From contig NC_071668.1 in assembly GCF_028554725.1 (NCBI RefSeq), forward strand, positions 1,054,001 through 1,118,000: DNA of 64,000 bases, read 5' to 3'. The stretch is from Zeugodacus cucurbitae. Taxonomy: Eukaryota; Arthropoda; Insecta; Diptera; Tephritidae. Below are positions 1 through 12,973 of this stretch, piece by piece. How positions within the stretch are numbered: the first letter of the stretch is position 1; the number at the start of each line of letters is the position of its first letter. The translations under genes and the position numbers were made by a program. Below the pieces are notes generated by a model, which did no database searches, was not told the DNA's origin, and saw only the letters and a list, made by a program, of their open reading frames with translations.

Positions 1-1314
1 CTCACAACGCAACATAAAAGTCAATTTTTTTTATACAAATGTACTATGTATTTATGTAGAATAAATGAAAATATTCACTTCTCGCAAAGTTATAGACTTG
101 TGTTGTTTTAAATACTCAACGAATTTATATTTTGTGGTTGCGAAGTTTCAGCCGGTAATTCTATTAGCACAGCCCTAAGGGCAACTGGCAGGTGCTATAT
201 TCGTTTGTGCAGATCTCTTCTGGTGTGCATTGTTTATTTCCGAAAGCCATTCATATCCGAAAAATCAATTTATTTACATGTGTACAAGTACATTCGTATA
301 TGTGTATGTACATATGCATATACATATGTAGTATATAAATAACGAAATATTCTACAACTCAGCGTTAATGTTTATTCTGAGTTTTATTTGTATTTGGGAT
401 ACATGCAACAGCAATAAAATTATATTGCATAAAACACTTGAATTTTCGAAGGTGAATTTTTAATTAAAACTATTAAATGCTGAGATCTTAAAGAGTGTTA
501 TGGAGTAGCAAAACCCTTAGACAATGTCCGGAGAATAATTCTAGGGAGAGAAAGCGGGTACCTGAGAGCCGCGTAGCTTTGTGTTGACTTTTGAAAAGAG
601 GAGTCGGCTAAGAGAACTTGTTTCTGAACGATTACTTAAAAAATTGTATAGATTTTTGAAAGGTCCGGAAATAGATTTTATTCAAATGGAGAGTATTGTA
701 TTCAAGATAAGATTTCTATACACATTCAAATTTCCACAAATTTCTTCTTAAATACATATTAGGTTAGGTCCAATTGTTAAACCACATATTCCGCTTTAAA
801 GGGGTCAGTTTAATTAAAGTTATTGTTGGAAATTACGAAATAACACACATGAATCGGAGTATTTTGTCAAGTTACTATGCGATATTATCCATGGTGAACT
901 TATCAAGACCACTGATAATAGTTTCCAGAAACATCATAAGCATAATTAGTTATTTTAATTAACAGAAGGGAAGATGAATGCGCACTTTTCACACAAAATA
1001 CGCTTGGCTCTTTAAAAAGCTCGCAGCAAAGAACAGATGTCATCTTGCCAAAGAGTTGAGATACGTTTTACTTTTCTTATCAAAATGCCGATTGAATTCT
1101 TAATGCATTCACCATGTCGCTGGAAGCAAATATCGCATTTTTATCACACAAACTCAAATTTTAGTCACTACAAACACGCTTCATTCAGGGCAGCAATTGA
1201 ACATAATTGCTTGTTGCTGTGTTATCGAAGGCATTTTACAACATTCCTAAAAACAAAACAAACTGAAACTCAGGCACACCCAGGCACACATACACAATAG
1301 AATGTGGCACATAC
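1..1314. other. Non-coding stretch, probable first intron of minus-strand gene
   Basis: I see no coding exon here on either strand. If the minus-strand donor at 1314-1309 is real, this is the beginning of its first intron, which continues past the left edge of the window. AT-rich, with ATATGTACATATG-type simple sequence near 300-340. Confidence 0.35.
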
Positions 1315-2280
1315 CTTGCTTCCCACCTTCCACTTCACTTTTATGTTTTCACTTTTAGTTTTAGTTTTTTACTGTTAATTTAGAGAGAATTCACGCATTG
1401 AATACCACAAACAAAGTTCGAATTCAATTTGTATGATTTGGCGGCAGCGAAGTCCAACCGGAATGGTCTTACTCATACGACACGGAGCACCCGATGGCAC
1501 TGAAGCACACACAGAGCACACCGAGAAGCGGCTGATAACAGCGTTGAACGCACAGAAAACGCTCGGTTCGATTTCGCGTTTTTGGCCGCGGAAATGTTTG
1601 GGAATTGACACGTTTTCACGTTCAAGCACTCGCGTCGGCAGACGTTTTAATTGTGGTTCTTTCTAAGCGAACGCACTCGCCAGATAAGATAACGGCAAAT
1701 TAGAATTCAGAATTCAGGTGTGTGACGCAGCGTCTGATAACAGCCAGCAGTAAGAAACTCTAGGTCAATATTATATTTAAACAAATATGAGCAGCCGCGA
1801 TTTCCGCTTCGAAAGTGTTTGCACTTTGTGGATCCAGCTTAGCGCTCAATGTTGAGTCCATATATTCACTAAAACACACACACACAGAGAAACGTGCTTC
1901 TCTAATCACAATGCAATAAATTTGGCTAACACCGATTGCGAGTTGACAACCGTTGGCATGGACAGCCGTCTGTCTCGACCATGCGCCAAATAAATATCCG
2001 CGGTAAATTTGTCGCAAACTCGCGTTAAACGTCGTCCGAAAGCGTCGCGCTGTGCACCGTATGTGTTGAGCGGAACAACCGTTTTACCACGCCGACAACT
2101 CGCACGGGGGGCTCTAAAGCAACTGATGCGTCGCGTCGCTGTGCAAGCACTTTTGTTCACTGATAATGGCTCTTAACCGCTTCCACAGTAACCGCTTTTG
2201 GCTAGCGCCGCGCTACCACTACAAGAGCTAGAGCTGACGTCGTTGCCGCGAAACGCACACACACAAAGCGAACGCCAAAT
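1315..2280 (-). other. Probable long 5' untranslated first exon of a minus-strand gene
   Basis: Read on the minus strand, this GC-richer block runs from a TATA/Inr promoter (start near 2280) to a good splice donor, AAG followed by GTATGT at 1314-1309. The last part is rich in GTGAAAA- and AAAAGTGAA-type sequence, which is common in fly 5' leaders. The open frames inside are short, overlap in different frames and resemble no family, so I treat the exon as untranslated with several upstream ATGs. The coding part would lie beyond position 1. The gene cannot be identified. This is inference from promoter and donor signals only; a transcript map would settle it. Confidence 0.4.
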
Positions 2281-2313
2281 GACCAGATTCGTTGCGACGC
2301 AGTGCGTTTTATA
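2280..2313 (-). promoter_or_regulatory. TATA box and initiator, minus strand
   Basis: The minus strand reads TATAAAA at 2313-2307, and an initiator match TCATTT has its A at 2280. The spacing of about 33 bases from the first T of the TATA box is the expected geometry for a fly core promoter. The flanking sequence is GC-rich compared with the surroundings. Confidence 0.5.
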
Positions 2314-2910
2314 CGGACGTCACCGAACGACGCGGCAGTCGGCAGCGCACACCGAGCGCCTCGTATAAGAGTTGTAGCGCTTGCGGCACAACGGCTCCCA
2401 GTTGTTGGCGCTCGCAACTTGTTGGCTCTCAGCAACAGTAAGCGAACATGTTCGTAGCGACGAGTTCTGTGGATTTCAGTTGTATTTTGTTCGATTGGTG
2501 GGGTTTTTGAACCTTCGCCAAGTCTGAGGCCGAATGCCTTCTGGTTGCCGCACAATGTCGTTGGTTGGCCCAGTTGGAGTGCAGGTTAGTGGTGCTTGGA
2601 CGTAAACTGTGGTTGGCAGCAATGCTGATGCACTCGTATTAAATGCGTATGTCTTTCAGGCACAACGGAAGATGTCCAAATGTTTTACAATAATTGTGAG
2701 AAAAAACTTTGTGGAGCATCACGATTTGGAAATTCTGAAGTGTCCACTGTATAAATCATTTAAAGTCCACTTAAATCATTTTTATCTATTGCCACAGATT
2801 TCTGTACTGACTTATAACCAAAAGCTCGGCTTCTTAGACGCCCCTTGGAAGATGTACTATAGGAACGTTTTGCGAATTTACTGTAAATCTCCACTATGCT
2901 TATAATACAC
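2314..2910. other. Upstream region of the minus-strand promoter
   Basis: GC-rich near 2314-2600, then AT-rich. No coding exon is supported. It could hold upstream regulatory sequence for the promoter at 2280-2313. Confidence 0.3.
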
Positions 2911-4980
2911 TAGCCGACCGCTCCGGCTTCGCACGGCTTTAACATTTCAAAAGTTATACGCTTTTACACACGCTCCCCTACATATGTATGTAATTCCCGT
3001 TTCTTGCGGGGGTTCATTTAAAAAAGTAAAATGAAGAAAATTCGATCTTGATATTATATTTTAATTGAAATGGGCTACATCTTGATTACGACCTCTAGTC
3101 TTTGGTGTCCGATGAAGATAGCGGAATAAAACTTTACATAAATATTGATAACGATTACAGGAAACGGAAATCTCATAACGGAAGCGGATATGATACAAAC
3201 CGAAGTCTTCTATAAACAGTAAACATTTATGTTAAGCCCTGAAGCTGACTCTACTTCCGTCACTAAGCACTTTCTGGAGAAATTTCTGGTTCCGGTAACA
3301 TCATATCCGGTTACCCCATGAGGTTAATGAACCCACCCTGATCACGTGATGTCACATCAAGGTCACGTGATATATTTGTTTACATTTTTGAGTGAGGTCA
3401 ATGACCCCACCCTGATCACGTAATGACATTTCAAGATCACGTGATATTTTTGTTTACAGGTCATTAACCCCGCCCCGATCTCGTGATGACATTTCAAGAT
3501 CACGTGATATTTTTGTTTACAGGTCAATGAAGCCACCCTGATCACGTGATGTCACATCAAGGTCACGTGATATTTTTGTTTACATTTTTGAGTGAGGTCA
3601 ATGACCCCACCCTGATCACGTAATGACATTTCAAGATCACGTGATATTTTTGTTTACAGGTCATTGACCCCGCCCCGATCTCGTGATGACATTTCAAGAT
3701 CACGTGATATTTTTGTTTACAGGTCAATGAACCCACCCTGATCACGTGATGACATTTCAAGATCAAGTGATATTTTTGTTTACAGGTCAATGAACCCACC
3801 CTGATCACGTGATGTCACATCAAGGTCACGTGATATTTTTGTTTACATTTTTGAGTGAGGTCAATGACCCCACCCTGATCACGTAATGACATTTCAAGAT
3901 CACGCGATATTTTTGTTTACAGGTCATTAACCCCGCCCCGATCTCGTGATGACATTTCAAGATCACGTGATATTTTTGTTTACAGGTCAATGAAGCCACC
4001 CTGATCACGTGATGTCACATCAAGGTCACGTGATATTTTTGTTTACATTTTTGAGTGAGGTCAATGACCCCACCCTGATCACGTAATGACATTTCAAGAT
4101 CACGTGATATTTTTGTTTACAGGTCATTGACCCCGCCCCGATCTCGTGATGACATTTCAAGGTCACGTGATATTTTTGTTTACATTTTTGAGTGAGGTCA
4201 ATGACCCCACCCTGAACACGTGATGTCATTCCTAGATCACGTGATATTTTTGTTTACAGGTCATTGACCCCGCCCCGATCACGTGATGACATTTCAAGAT
4301 CACGTGATATTTTTGTTTACAGGTCAATGACCCCGCCCAGATCACGTGATGTCAATTCAAGGTCACGTGATATTTTTGTTTACATTTTTGAGTGAGGTCA
4401 ATGACCCCACCCTGATCACGTGATGTCATTCCTAGATCACGTGAAATTTTTGTTTACATTTTTGAGTGAGGACAATGACCCCATCCTATCACGTGATGTC
4501 AATTGAAAGTCACGTGATATTTTTGTTTACATTTTTGAGTGAGGTCAATGACTCCACCCTGATCACGTGATGTCACATCGAGGTCACGTGATATTTTTGT
4601 TTACATTTTTGAGTGAGGTCAATGACCCCGCCCAGATCACGTGATGTCACATCAAGGTCACGTGATATTTTTGTTTACATTTTCCAGTGTGGTCTTTGGT
4701 GTACGATGTCTTTCTCTCGGATTATGAAGTGAGCTTGTATATTTCTAATATTTTGACGATTTTCAGTTACAGATTAAGATTCTCCGGAGTCTTTTTGCAA
4801 CCCTCACATGGGAACTATTTCCAGAAAGTTTAAATTATAGCAATAAATATAGCCTATGTTACTCGAGGTGAATGCAGCTTTAGAAAGGTGAAAGAATTTT
4901 TGAAATTGGCACAGTAGTTTTTGAACTTATTCATTACAAACAGATGTATAAATCTTTCCTCTTCATAATAGTAGTATAGA
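2911..4980. mobile_element. Interspersed repeat carrying an internal minisatellite
   Basis: The left end begins TAGCCGACCGCTCCGGCTTC and the right end is close to AATAGTAGTATAGA. Both resemble the termini of repeats common in arthropod genomes, though I cannot name the family. A 17-base word (GTCTTTGGTGT, C or A, CGATG) lies at 3098-3114 and again at 4692-4708, so related element sequence sits on both sides of the tandem array. No transposase or reverse transcriptase is visible, so the copy is non-autonomous. Exact borders and any target-site duplication are uncertain. Confidence 0.45.
3320..4684. repeat. CACGTG-rich minisatellite with higher-order structure
   Basis: Tandem array of monomers of about 60-75 bp, each built as GATCACGTGATG, a spacer, GATCACGTGATA, then TTTTTGTTTACA and AGGTCAATGACCCC. 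Some monomers insert TTTTTGAGTG before AGGTCA. The array has higher-order periods: the same variant recurs at 3363, 3563, 3826 and 4026 (steps of 200, 263 and 200 bp). By hand I count about 30 CACGTG sites. The minus-strand open frames that cross it are translations of the repeat and not genes. Confidence 0.9.
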
Positions 4981-7900
4981 TAAACTCCACAACTGGGAAT
5001 TATAGAACGATTTGATGTTTCACAAGTTCATGAAATGAGGACTCAGTGATATTCAAAGGCGCCCCATAGCTGCTTGAAGTGGGTGTTAGAACTACTTATG
5101 TCAGATATATTGCTCTTAATTGGTATGATTCTTTATTTCCAACTCCAATGTTCCCTTCAAATATGCATGTTCACTTTTAGTTCTACAATAAGCATTCCTA
5201 CTTAAGTATTTACATCTGTGGTTCTTGCTCTTTCCCCATAACTCATTATGCCTGACTTCTGTTGACTTAATTGATTGATATTTTAATTAACATCGGCAAG
5301 GAGAACTCATTATTGTATCGGCGAAGACAATTATCAACACCGGCTAATGCAAATATCTATCCACAATACATATTGAAGCAAGTGGGTCAAGTGTGTGGAC
5401 CATCACATGCACAAGCTCGTAGTTTATTGAGTAACAAGTTGATATGCTCTTCGGCGCCTGACAGGTTTACAACAACAACACATGCCATAGGCGACAAGAA
5501 TGAACGCAGGAGGAGAATCGGTCAATTTGAATGGCATTACTTAAGCGGACATTTATGCACACAGTGTAATTAGCCAAGAAGGCTGCAGCTCGACGTTCGC
5601 TGGCCGGGCAAGTGTGCTGGAAAGCTATTCAATACAAATCGCATTATGGCTCTGTTATTTATACAAGGAGGTATGGTATCGGAGAAATTTTACGGTCTTC
5701 TGAGCTTACAAACATACACACGGATTCAACTTGTGTACTCGGTAACAGATTTTTTTCTACTTCAAAATGGACGCTTTGGAGGGAATGTAGTATGAGCCTC
5801 TTCAATTATTGATAAAATCAAAGGTTATACCAAAATGGATCAATCTCATATTTATTTATGAAGCAATTTGTTACTAAATCTTGAAGTTTCTTCAATTACC
5901 TTGTCCGTATAATGGTGATAATCGCTGTATTAAAGTCAATCCGAATTAAATGGCTTTGTGGTGTTGTAAGTCGATTGTATCGTTAACTTTTCACCAAATT
6001 GTTGGACCCTTTGACTTCACTCTGGTCTTTGCTATGTGGCGCATATCTTCAATGAGCTTCAACTGCCGTTAGCGGCTTATATAAATATGCGCTGCTCACT
6101 TACTTACTTGCCACTGTGTTCAATAGTTAGCAAAAGCAATCAGAGCAGTTAAAATTACAATGGCGAACAACAACAACAACAACAGCGCCAACAATAACAG
6201 CTACAACATGTGCAAAAGCAACAACAACAACAGTAATTAATACAAACAATGAGCAATCAAACAGAGTCGCTCGCTCATTTGATGGCAGCGAATGTAACAA
6301 CAACAACAACCACTACTATGGCAGTCAAGACGTTAATTGTAGTAGCCGCGCGTGTTCGATTGTACTTTGGCATTTGTAGTGCTTGAAGCACCTCCAACAA
6401 CAATAACAACAACACAAACACGGAGAACGCAATGCGCATAATTAAATATTGTGTAAATAAGCCAAGTTGTTCGGCTGCCGTTTGAGTTTGAGTTATTGGT
6501 GCTGTTGCGCTGCTTGTTGCAAGTGTTGCACGCAAATCAGTTGCAAGTGATGTACAAGTGGCATGCATCATAGCTAAGCGAAACACAACTTCTTGTTGTT
6601 GTAGTTGTGCGCACAGCGGCCGAGGGGGGAATTAAGACGGCAGTTAACGGAGAGGAAATGCGCGTGCAGCTAACACCCGCGCGGCAAGTAATTGGAGAAG
6701 TTGGAGTCTTGTTGTGCAGCCGCTTGGAAAGTTGCAATTTATACGCCCATTGCACCCGACGATTGAGGAGACTGTGCTCGCTGAAATGCACTATTTCCTC
6801 CGCTGAGTCTGAGTCTGTTGTTAATTGCGAAAACTTTACTTTAGCTGAGTGTTGAAGACGGCGGTGCTTTTGAGAAGTTAACAAAAACAAAAAAAAAGAA
6901 TCGTTGTAACGGTTAAGATGATTGAAGTTAGAAGAGGGAAGGTTGCTTGCTACGATCGGAAGAAATAATGATTTGATTTGTACAGAGGAGAGAAATCAAA
7001 GCCATAGCACTCCCGTACCAAATACGAATTGATCTACGGGGCATAGTATCGAGCCTTTTGAAATATGAAATATCGTAGCTATTTACTTCTTCTTAGGTCT
7101 AGTGCCAACCTAAAATCTTTCGATTGCAATACTTCCAAAATGTGATTTGATTCTCGTAGATATAATAAACCATAAATCAAATAAATTATAATTCTGTTTT
7201 CCGTTCGAATCTACTTTAATACATCAAATTACACTTGATAACTCTGTAAAGCATCGTAATTTTATGTTTCTTAAATGTTAATTTTCTGCTGGCAACACTG
7301 TTCATCAAAATGCGCTCAGTCAAATTTAAGGGTTGCTCGATTTAAGGTCAACGACTAACACAGCGCTCCAGCAACAACAATAACCAACATAACTTCTTTC
7401 TCTCTTTCAGTCTCTCAAAAACCCCCTCGCCACCTTTGAGACACCTCAAATATTCGTGAAGACTAAAAACACTGAGTAAAGTGGTCGACGGAGACACTTG
7501 AATTTGTCAGCGGCACGCTTCAAGACACAAATCGGTTCGATTTTTCACAGCGTGGCACTGCCTTACTTTAAGCACTTATTTCGAAGATATTTACCTATAA
7601 ATTATTTAGCTGCTGTACATAGAGTGGAAGAGAGAAATTGCAATTATTTTGTGTAAATGTGTCCATTTCGCAGCGACGAATGGCTTATGAAACACATTAA
7701 ACCACAACAACTATTGCAATGAAACCACACACTTACTGTATTATACGAGTGCACACACAAACACAACAACTTCTGACATAATTAAAATGATTTTGTTTTT
7801 GTTTTCATTTCACGTATTTTCTTCGTTTAGTTTAAAGCACTGTCGGCATTCACTTTGGCCACTACATATTGACAATTGCGGAGCGTTTAAAACTTTTTTG

Positions 7901-10644
7901 TTTCGTCGTAATTAATTTGGACTAGGAAATTTGTACGAATAAATCTAGAATGGCCGAAATGGTTTTATCGTTTTCCAATAATACTAGTTCAACTAACTTT
8001 TCGCGATTTGCCACGCCGATTTATTATTTATCTCCCGACGCACGGCTGAAAGTCGGCATGACTAACGTGAAACTGTCAAATCTGCGCTTGGGCTTGGGCG
8101 AAATGGGCCGAACAGCGGTGGCAAGCGCTAACACCAGCGATTTGTTTTTCGCCTCTTTCTTCGCTCAATTGCTTAACCACCCCTTGGGGTGGTTCGCGCC
8201 GAGAATGGCATGACTGGCCACCCTTAGCAAATGTTTTGGTTTGCACTTTGCTTTGGCTGCCAAACAAAATGTCAATTTGAAGTTGTCAAATGAGAGAGCG
8301 ACGAGAGAGAGAGAGAGAGAGTGGTTAGGCAAGAGTGCGTTGGCACATGCGCTTTAAAAGAGCTGAAATTTTGCTGTGAAAATGAATGAGATGGCAGTGA
8401 GTGGGACGGTGGGTTAAAGGCAGGAGGGTTGGCGAGTTTGAACGTTTATTGAACTTTTACTTTTGTGTGGCGGTGGGCTGGTTACTCCATTGAAAACACT
8501 GCAAATAAACACTTGTATTCCCAATCACACACACATACGCGTGCACACAGAAGTACTATTTCCGGTTAAATCATTTTGACCGGATGCTGTGCGCTGCTGC
8601 TGTACTTTTCCGGGGTGTGGTGTACCCCGGCGTGTTGATAAGTCCCATTCAATGTGCCATGTGCTGAAGTGAACATTAGGGGATTATGCCAGGGATTTAC
8701 GTATGCATGTGAATTTGACAGGAAGTGACAATGAATTTTCAATGTCAGGCGAATGGTGAAGATGCCGTTGAGTGAGTACTCACATTTGCACTTGGCGCAA
8801 TATAAAAATCGTCACACGTACTCGTTTTTGTAATGGGATTACGTTACCTAAGCGCAAATCGAACGATTATCAATTTATTCAATACATTGGGAGGGAGGGA
8901 TTATTCTATTCACTTAAGTATTAGCAACACAGCAGAGTAAGTTAAGTCGAGTTAATGTAGATATTTGTTAGGTACTATGTTGGAAGAGTTCTATATGCTA
9001 GAGTGCATCAGCTTAAAATATCGGTTTTGATAATTCTGGACTCCAAATCAAAAACTATTTAGGAAGTAAGGTACACACAACCTTAATCCAGTTTTTTTAC
9101 CGCAACAAAACCCGCTCACATATTCCCTAGCAGCATTTACTCAGATTTAAAGATTCTTTTAAATTGAGTTTCGAACACTTACACGGCTTGGACTTAAGCC
9201 GATTACAATTTATGACCATTTGTATGTTCGAGATATATAAAATACATTATTTTACGCTCATATATTTATATAAAGCTTTGGTCGAATTCAATTACTTTTG
9301 TTGTTATTGTAGTTTTAAGTTTACTCCCACTCGCCCACTCGCAGCTCTTGCTTCCATACTAAGCGAAAACCGGGGTGGAAGTAAAGTTTGCCTTCCATCA
9401 GAAGTTCGACGCAGCTAAACTCTATTTGCTTCTCCAAGCATTTTGCATCCAAAACATATGCACTTCCACACATGTCAGTATAGCCATATGAATCTCTGCA
9501 CTTATGGATGAATAAATGTGTACAGAATAGAGCGGGGGCTTATGAATTTTATTGCTTTGCCAAAACGATTAATAAAAAGTTAAATGCGCTGGAGTTTGGC
9601 GCCACTTACTCGCTCTTTATTTCACTATTTTGTATATATTTTGTAAATTTTGTATATGTATATTGGGTGCTTGCGAGCATTTAGTGGGGAAATCAAAATT
9701 TTTCCTGAATTGCGACGATAAAAAGTTTTGCCGGATCCAAAGCGCTGGTGCTTAAGTGAGTTCGGCAATCAAATACAAAATAACAAACTGAGGGGGTGTG
9801 GTGATAAGGGGAAGAGTAAAGCATTTCACACGAATAATTTCATTTCAATACGTAAGTATGTGTGTGTGTGTGTTAAGGATAACTTTCTCAGCATATTATA
9901 TTTGTAGGTGGCCATCGGTTGCATAATGTCTCTACACAACGTACTTATGTCTCAAATATTTATTTGTGAATTTATTCGAAACACACACACACCCATTCAA
10001 TCCACCGCACGGAACATGGATACGAAAAACAGGATTCGGAAGTTTTCGCCTCAGGCGCTTTAATAAACTGCATAATACACTCTCAACTACACAGAGTTGC
10101 TTTTTGGCCACTGTGTTGTTTTATTTTTTTGCTTTTTTTTTTTTGTTTTTTGTTTTTTGAAATTACCACACTCTGTGGCAGCTTGTCCATCATCGAGTTT
10201 GATAGGCACACTAGCAGCATGCTGTGCAGGAAAATGTTTTTCGTTTTTATTGGATTTATACACTGCTCTTCTCTCTTCTGACAACTATTTGAAGTGATTT
10301 AATGTTGTTATTTCAGTTTTCAGAGTTCAATTTGCGGTCGAAAAGACAGCATTTCATACACTTTTTAACGTTGAGCAGTTAATTCATATTTTTTTGAAAA
10401 TATTTTTGAGAAGTTCTGAGTTAAAGGAATTCGAAATGATGTACGATTTCGCTAAAATTATTCGTGAACTTCGTTGTTGTGATTTGTGATGTCATCATGC
10501 CTAAAGTGAATGATGAACAGACTTAAATAATTGATAAATTTCTTTAAAAATCAACGATTTCGGCTTTCGAGTTCATAAGTATGATATTTCTGAAGTCTTA
10601 TTTATTCTGCTTATAAACCATATTATTGAAATTATAACTGTATA
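4981..10644. other. Gene-poor stretch
   Basis: No supported coding exon. It contains CAA/TTG trinucleotide runs near 6160-6310 and 6395-6415, a GA run at about 8303-8322, a short GT run near 9860, and AT-rich spacer. The short open frames overlap on both strands and lack splice or family support. A TATATAAA near 6078 has no well-placed initiator. Confidence 0.5.
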
Positions 10645-11655
10645 TCGTAAGTTGACGTTGAGCAACACCAAAAGCTCCGTCATGATTGGGAAGGACTTCT
10701 CCGAGCCGTTCGATACCAAATGAGGTTTCAAACAAGGTGACTCACTATCGTGCGACTTCTTTAACTTGATGTTGGAAAAAATAATACGAGCTGCAGAGCT
10801 AACTAGAGAAGGTACAATCTTTTACAAGAGTGTACAGCTCCTATGATATTGATATCATCGGAAGCAATAACCACGGCGTTTGTTCTGCCTTTTCCCTCAT
10901 GGATAAGGAGGCGAAGTGAATGGGTCTGGAGGTGAATGAGGACAAGACGAAATATCTCCTGTCATCAAGCAAACAGTCGGCGCACTCGCGTCTTGGCTCC
11001 CACGTCACTGTTGACAGTCATAACTTCGTAGAAGTAGATAATTACGTATACCTGGGCACCAGCATCAACAACACGAACAATGTCAGCCTCGAAATCCAGC
11101 GCAGAATCACTCTTGCCAACAGGTGCTACTTTGGACTGAGTAGGCGATTGAAAAGTTAAGCCCTCTCTCGACGAACAAAAACTAAACTCTAAAGTCCCTC
11201 ATCATTCCCGTCCTATTTTATGGTGCAGAAGCGTGGATGGTGTCAACATCCGATGAGACGACACTAGAAGTTTTCGAGAGAAAGGTTTTGCGGAAGATTT
11301 ATAGTCCCTTAAACATTGGCAACGGCGAATACCGCAGAAGATGGAATGATGAGCTGTACGAGTTGTACGACGACATTGACATAGTTCAGCGAATAAAAAG
11401 ACAGCGGCTACGCTGGCTAGGTCATGTTGTCCGAATGGACGAAAACACTACAGCTCTGAAAGTGTTTGATGCAGTACCCGCAGGAGGAAGCCGAGTAAGG
11501 TTAAGGCCTCCACTCCGTTGGAGGGACCAGGTGGAGAGCGACCTGGTTACACTTGGAATCTCCAACTGGCGCCGAACTGCGAAGGAAAGAGAGGAGTGGC
11601 GCGCTCTCATCGTTTCGGCAATAACCGGCTAAATGGTTGAACGCCAATCACATAC
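10645..11655 (+). pseudogene. Decayed non-LTR retrotransposon (LINE), reverse transcriptase 3' part
   Basis: A 5'-truncated copy of a LINE ORF2. Conceptual translation near 10725-10790 gives GFKQGDSLSCDFFNLMLEK, the reverse-transcriptase segment before the catalytic YADD box. The YADD region near 10845 survives only as a frame-broken YDIDIIG. Next come MGLEVNEDKTKYL (10920 on), a YLG motif and an AEAW motif, with stops and frameshifts around 11160-11200. An open stretch to 11632 encodes the C-terminal block RWLGHVVRMDEN and WRDQVESDL. At least one stop lies inside the RT segment (before GFKQGD), so the copy is dead. The clade cannot be assigned by eye. Three shorter fragments of the same family lie at 36045, 48601 and 61750. 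Confidence 0.8.
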
Positions 11656-12475
11656 ACACGTACATACATATTTGTCTGCATTTATGTCTCTGCAACACTT
11701 GTGTTGCGTGCAAGAAGTTCAAAGTTAATTAATAATAAAAGTGTGGCTGGCAACAATTGAGCAACTTCGACAAATCAAAGTTCATGCCAAGTGCGTGTGC
11801 ACACAATCAGCATAAGCGCCCTGAGGTATGCCATGCTTGTAAAACTCTGAAATATATAGCTGAATGACCAGCAAATTGAGCAGACAACTGCGCTGAGCTG
11901 CAGACACTTTGTGCATTAACGGTTCTTGGTGGGTTCTTACGGCGCGTGTACGCGTGTGCCACCATTTTGTTAATTTGATTAAAGGCCGAAAACGCGCTGC
12001 CTATATTGCATGATTTTAGGCGCCGAACTTTGCGCAATTCTTTCTGAATTTCCGAATTAGACGGCATAATGTTGAAGTAAATTAATTAATTTTCTCAACC
12101 ACACAGCTGCACACATCCACACAGAAGGCCATTTAATGCAATTGGGTGAAAGCCAAAAACAATTATTTTGTGGCAGCACTTGCATTAGGCGCATTGAAAA
12201 GACTATTGTTTAGTTAAATTTTAATTCGCCTCCACGCACTCGGTAGTCTATTTTCGCGCGCCGCGCAATTATCGAGATGGCAGCGTAATAATAATAAAAT
12301 ATTCGCAAATAATTGCTTTTCATTTAACAAAAACTCAATTGCTGCGGTCGCGCTGAACCAATGAAACACACACACACACTCAAACTGAAATACATATTTA
12401 CATATCAGCACATATGGACTCATATATGTATGTATATATATTCTGCAACCAGCGAATGTTAATTGCATGTATTTC

Positions 12476-12512
<37 letters not shown>

Positions 12513-12973
12513 CGTGGCAATTAAATGCAACAAAACGGCGAGAAGCAAATTGAAATTGAAACATCGAATTAAGCCATTTAATGCACATCAATGCATCGGC
12601 TAATAATTGCGTTATGAATTGTTAAAATAGCACTCCAGCACAAATAAATGGACGCGCATGTAAGTCTCGATGTCAATATGTATTTTGAACAACCTTATTT
12701 TTTCGATGATTTTCGATGAATTGATGCATCCAAATGAATGCTCATGGCTATGAATAACATGAACATTGGAACTCTCTGCGATATTCAGTGTTTTATACAC
12801 GTTTCTGCAAATAATGGAGATAAACGCCATAGGCAGCGACGGGAAAAATTCCATGATAAATATAGGTGAAATCCCCTAATTCCTGCGCGATTAAAACGCT
12901 TAGACCATTTTTCAATGGTGCTACTCTCATTGGCAACACAATGAATTTACTTAATTTCCGTTACTCTCTTAGA
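11656..12973. other. Gene-poor stretch with GT microsatellite
   Basis: No supported exon. Holds a (GT)n tract at 12479-12508 and several CA runs. The frames through the CA/GT runs encode His-Thr or Cys-Val repeats and are artefacts. Confidence 0.5.
12479..12508. repeat. (GT)n microsatellite
   Basis: About 15 uninterrupted GT units. Confidence 0.95.

Noticed and set aside
3363..4229. Minus-strand frames encoding repeated LTCKQKYHVILKCHH-type peptides
   Set aside because: They are direct translations of the minisatellite and break wherever the monomer length changes.
6078..6086. TATATAAA as a plus-strand promoter
   Set aside because: The nearest initiator-like site is only about 20 bases away and no downstream exon is visible.
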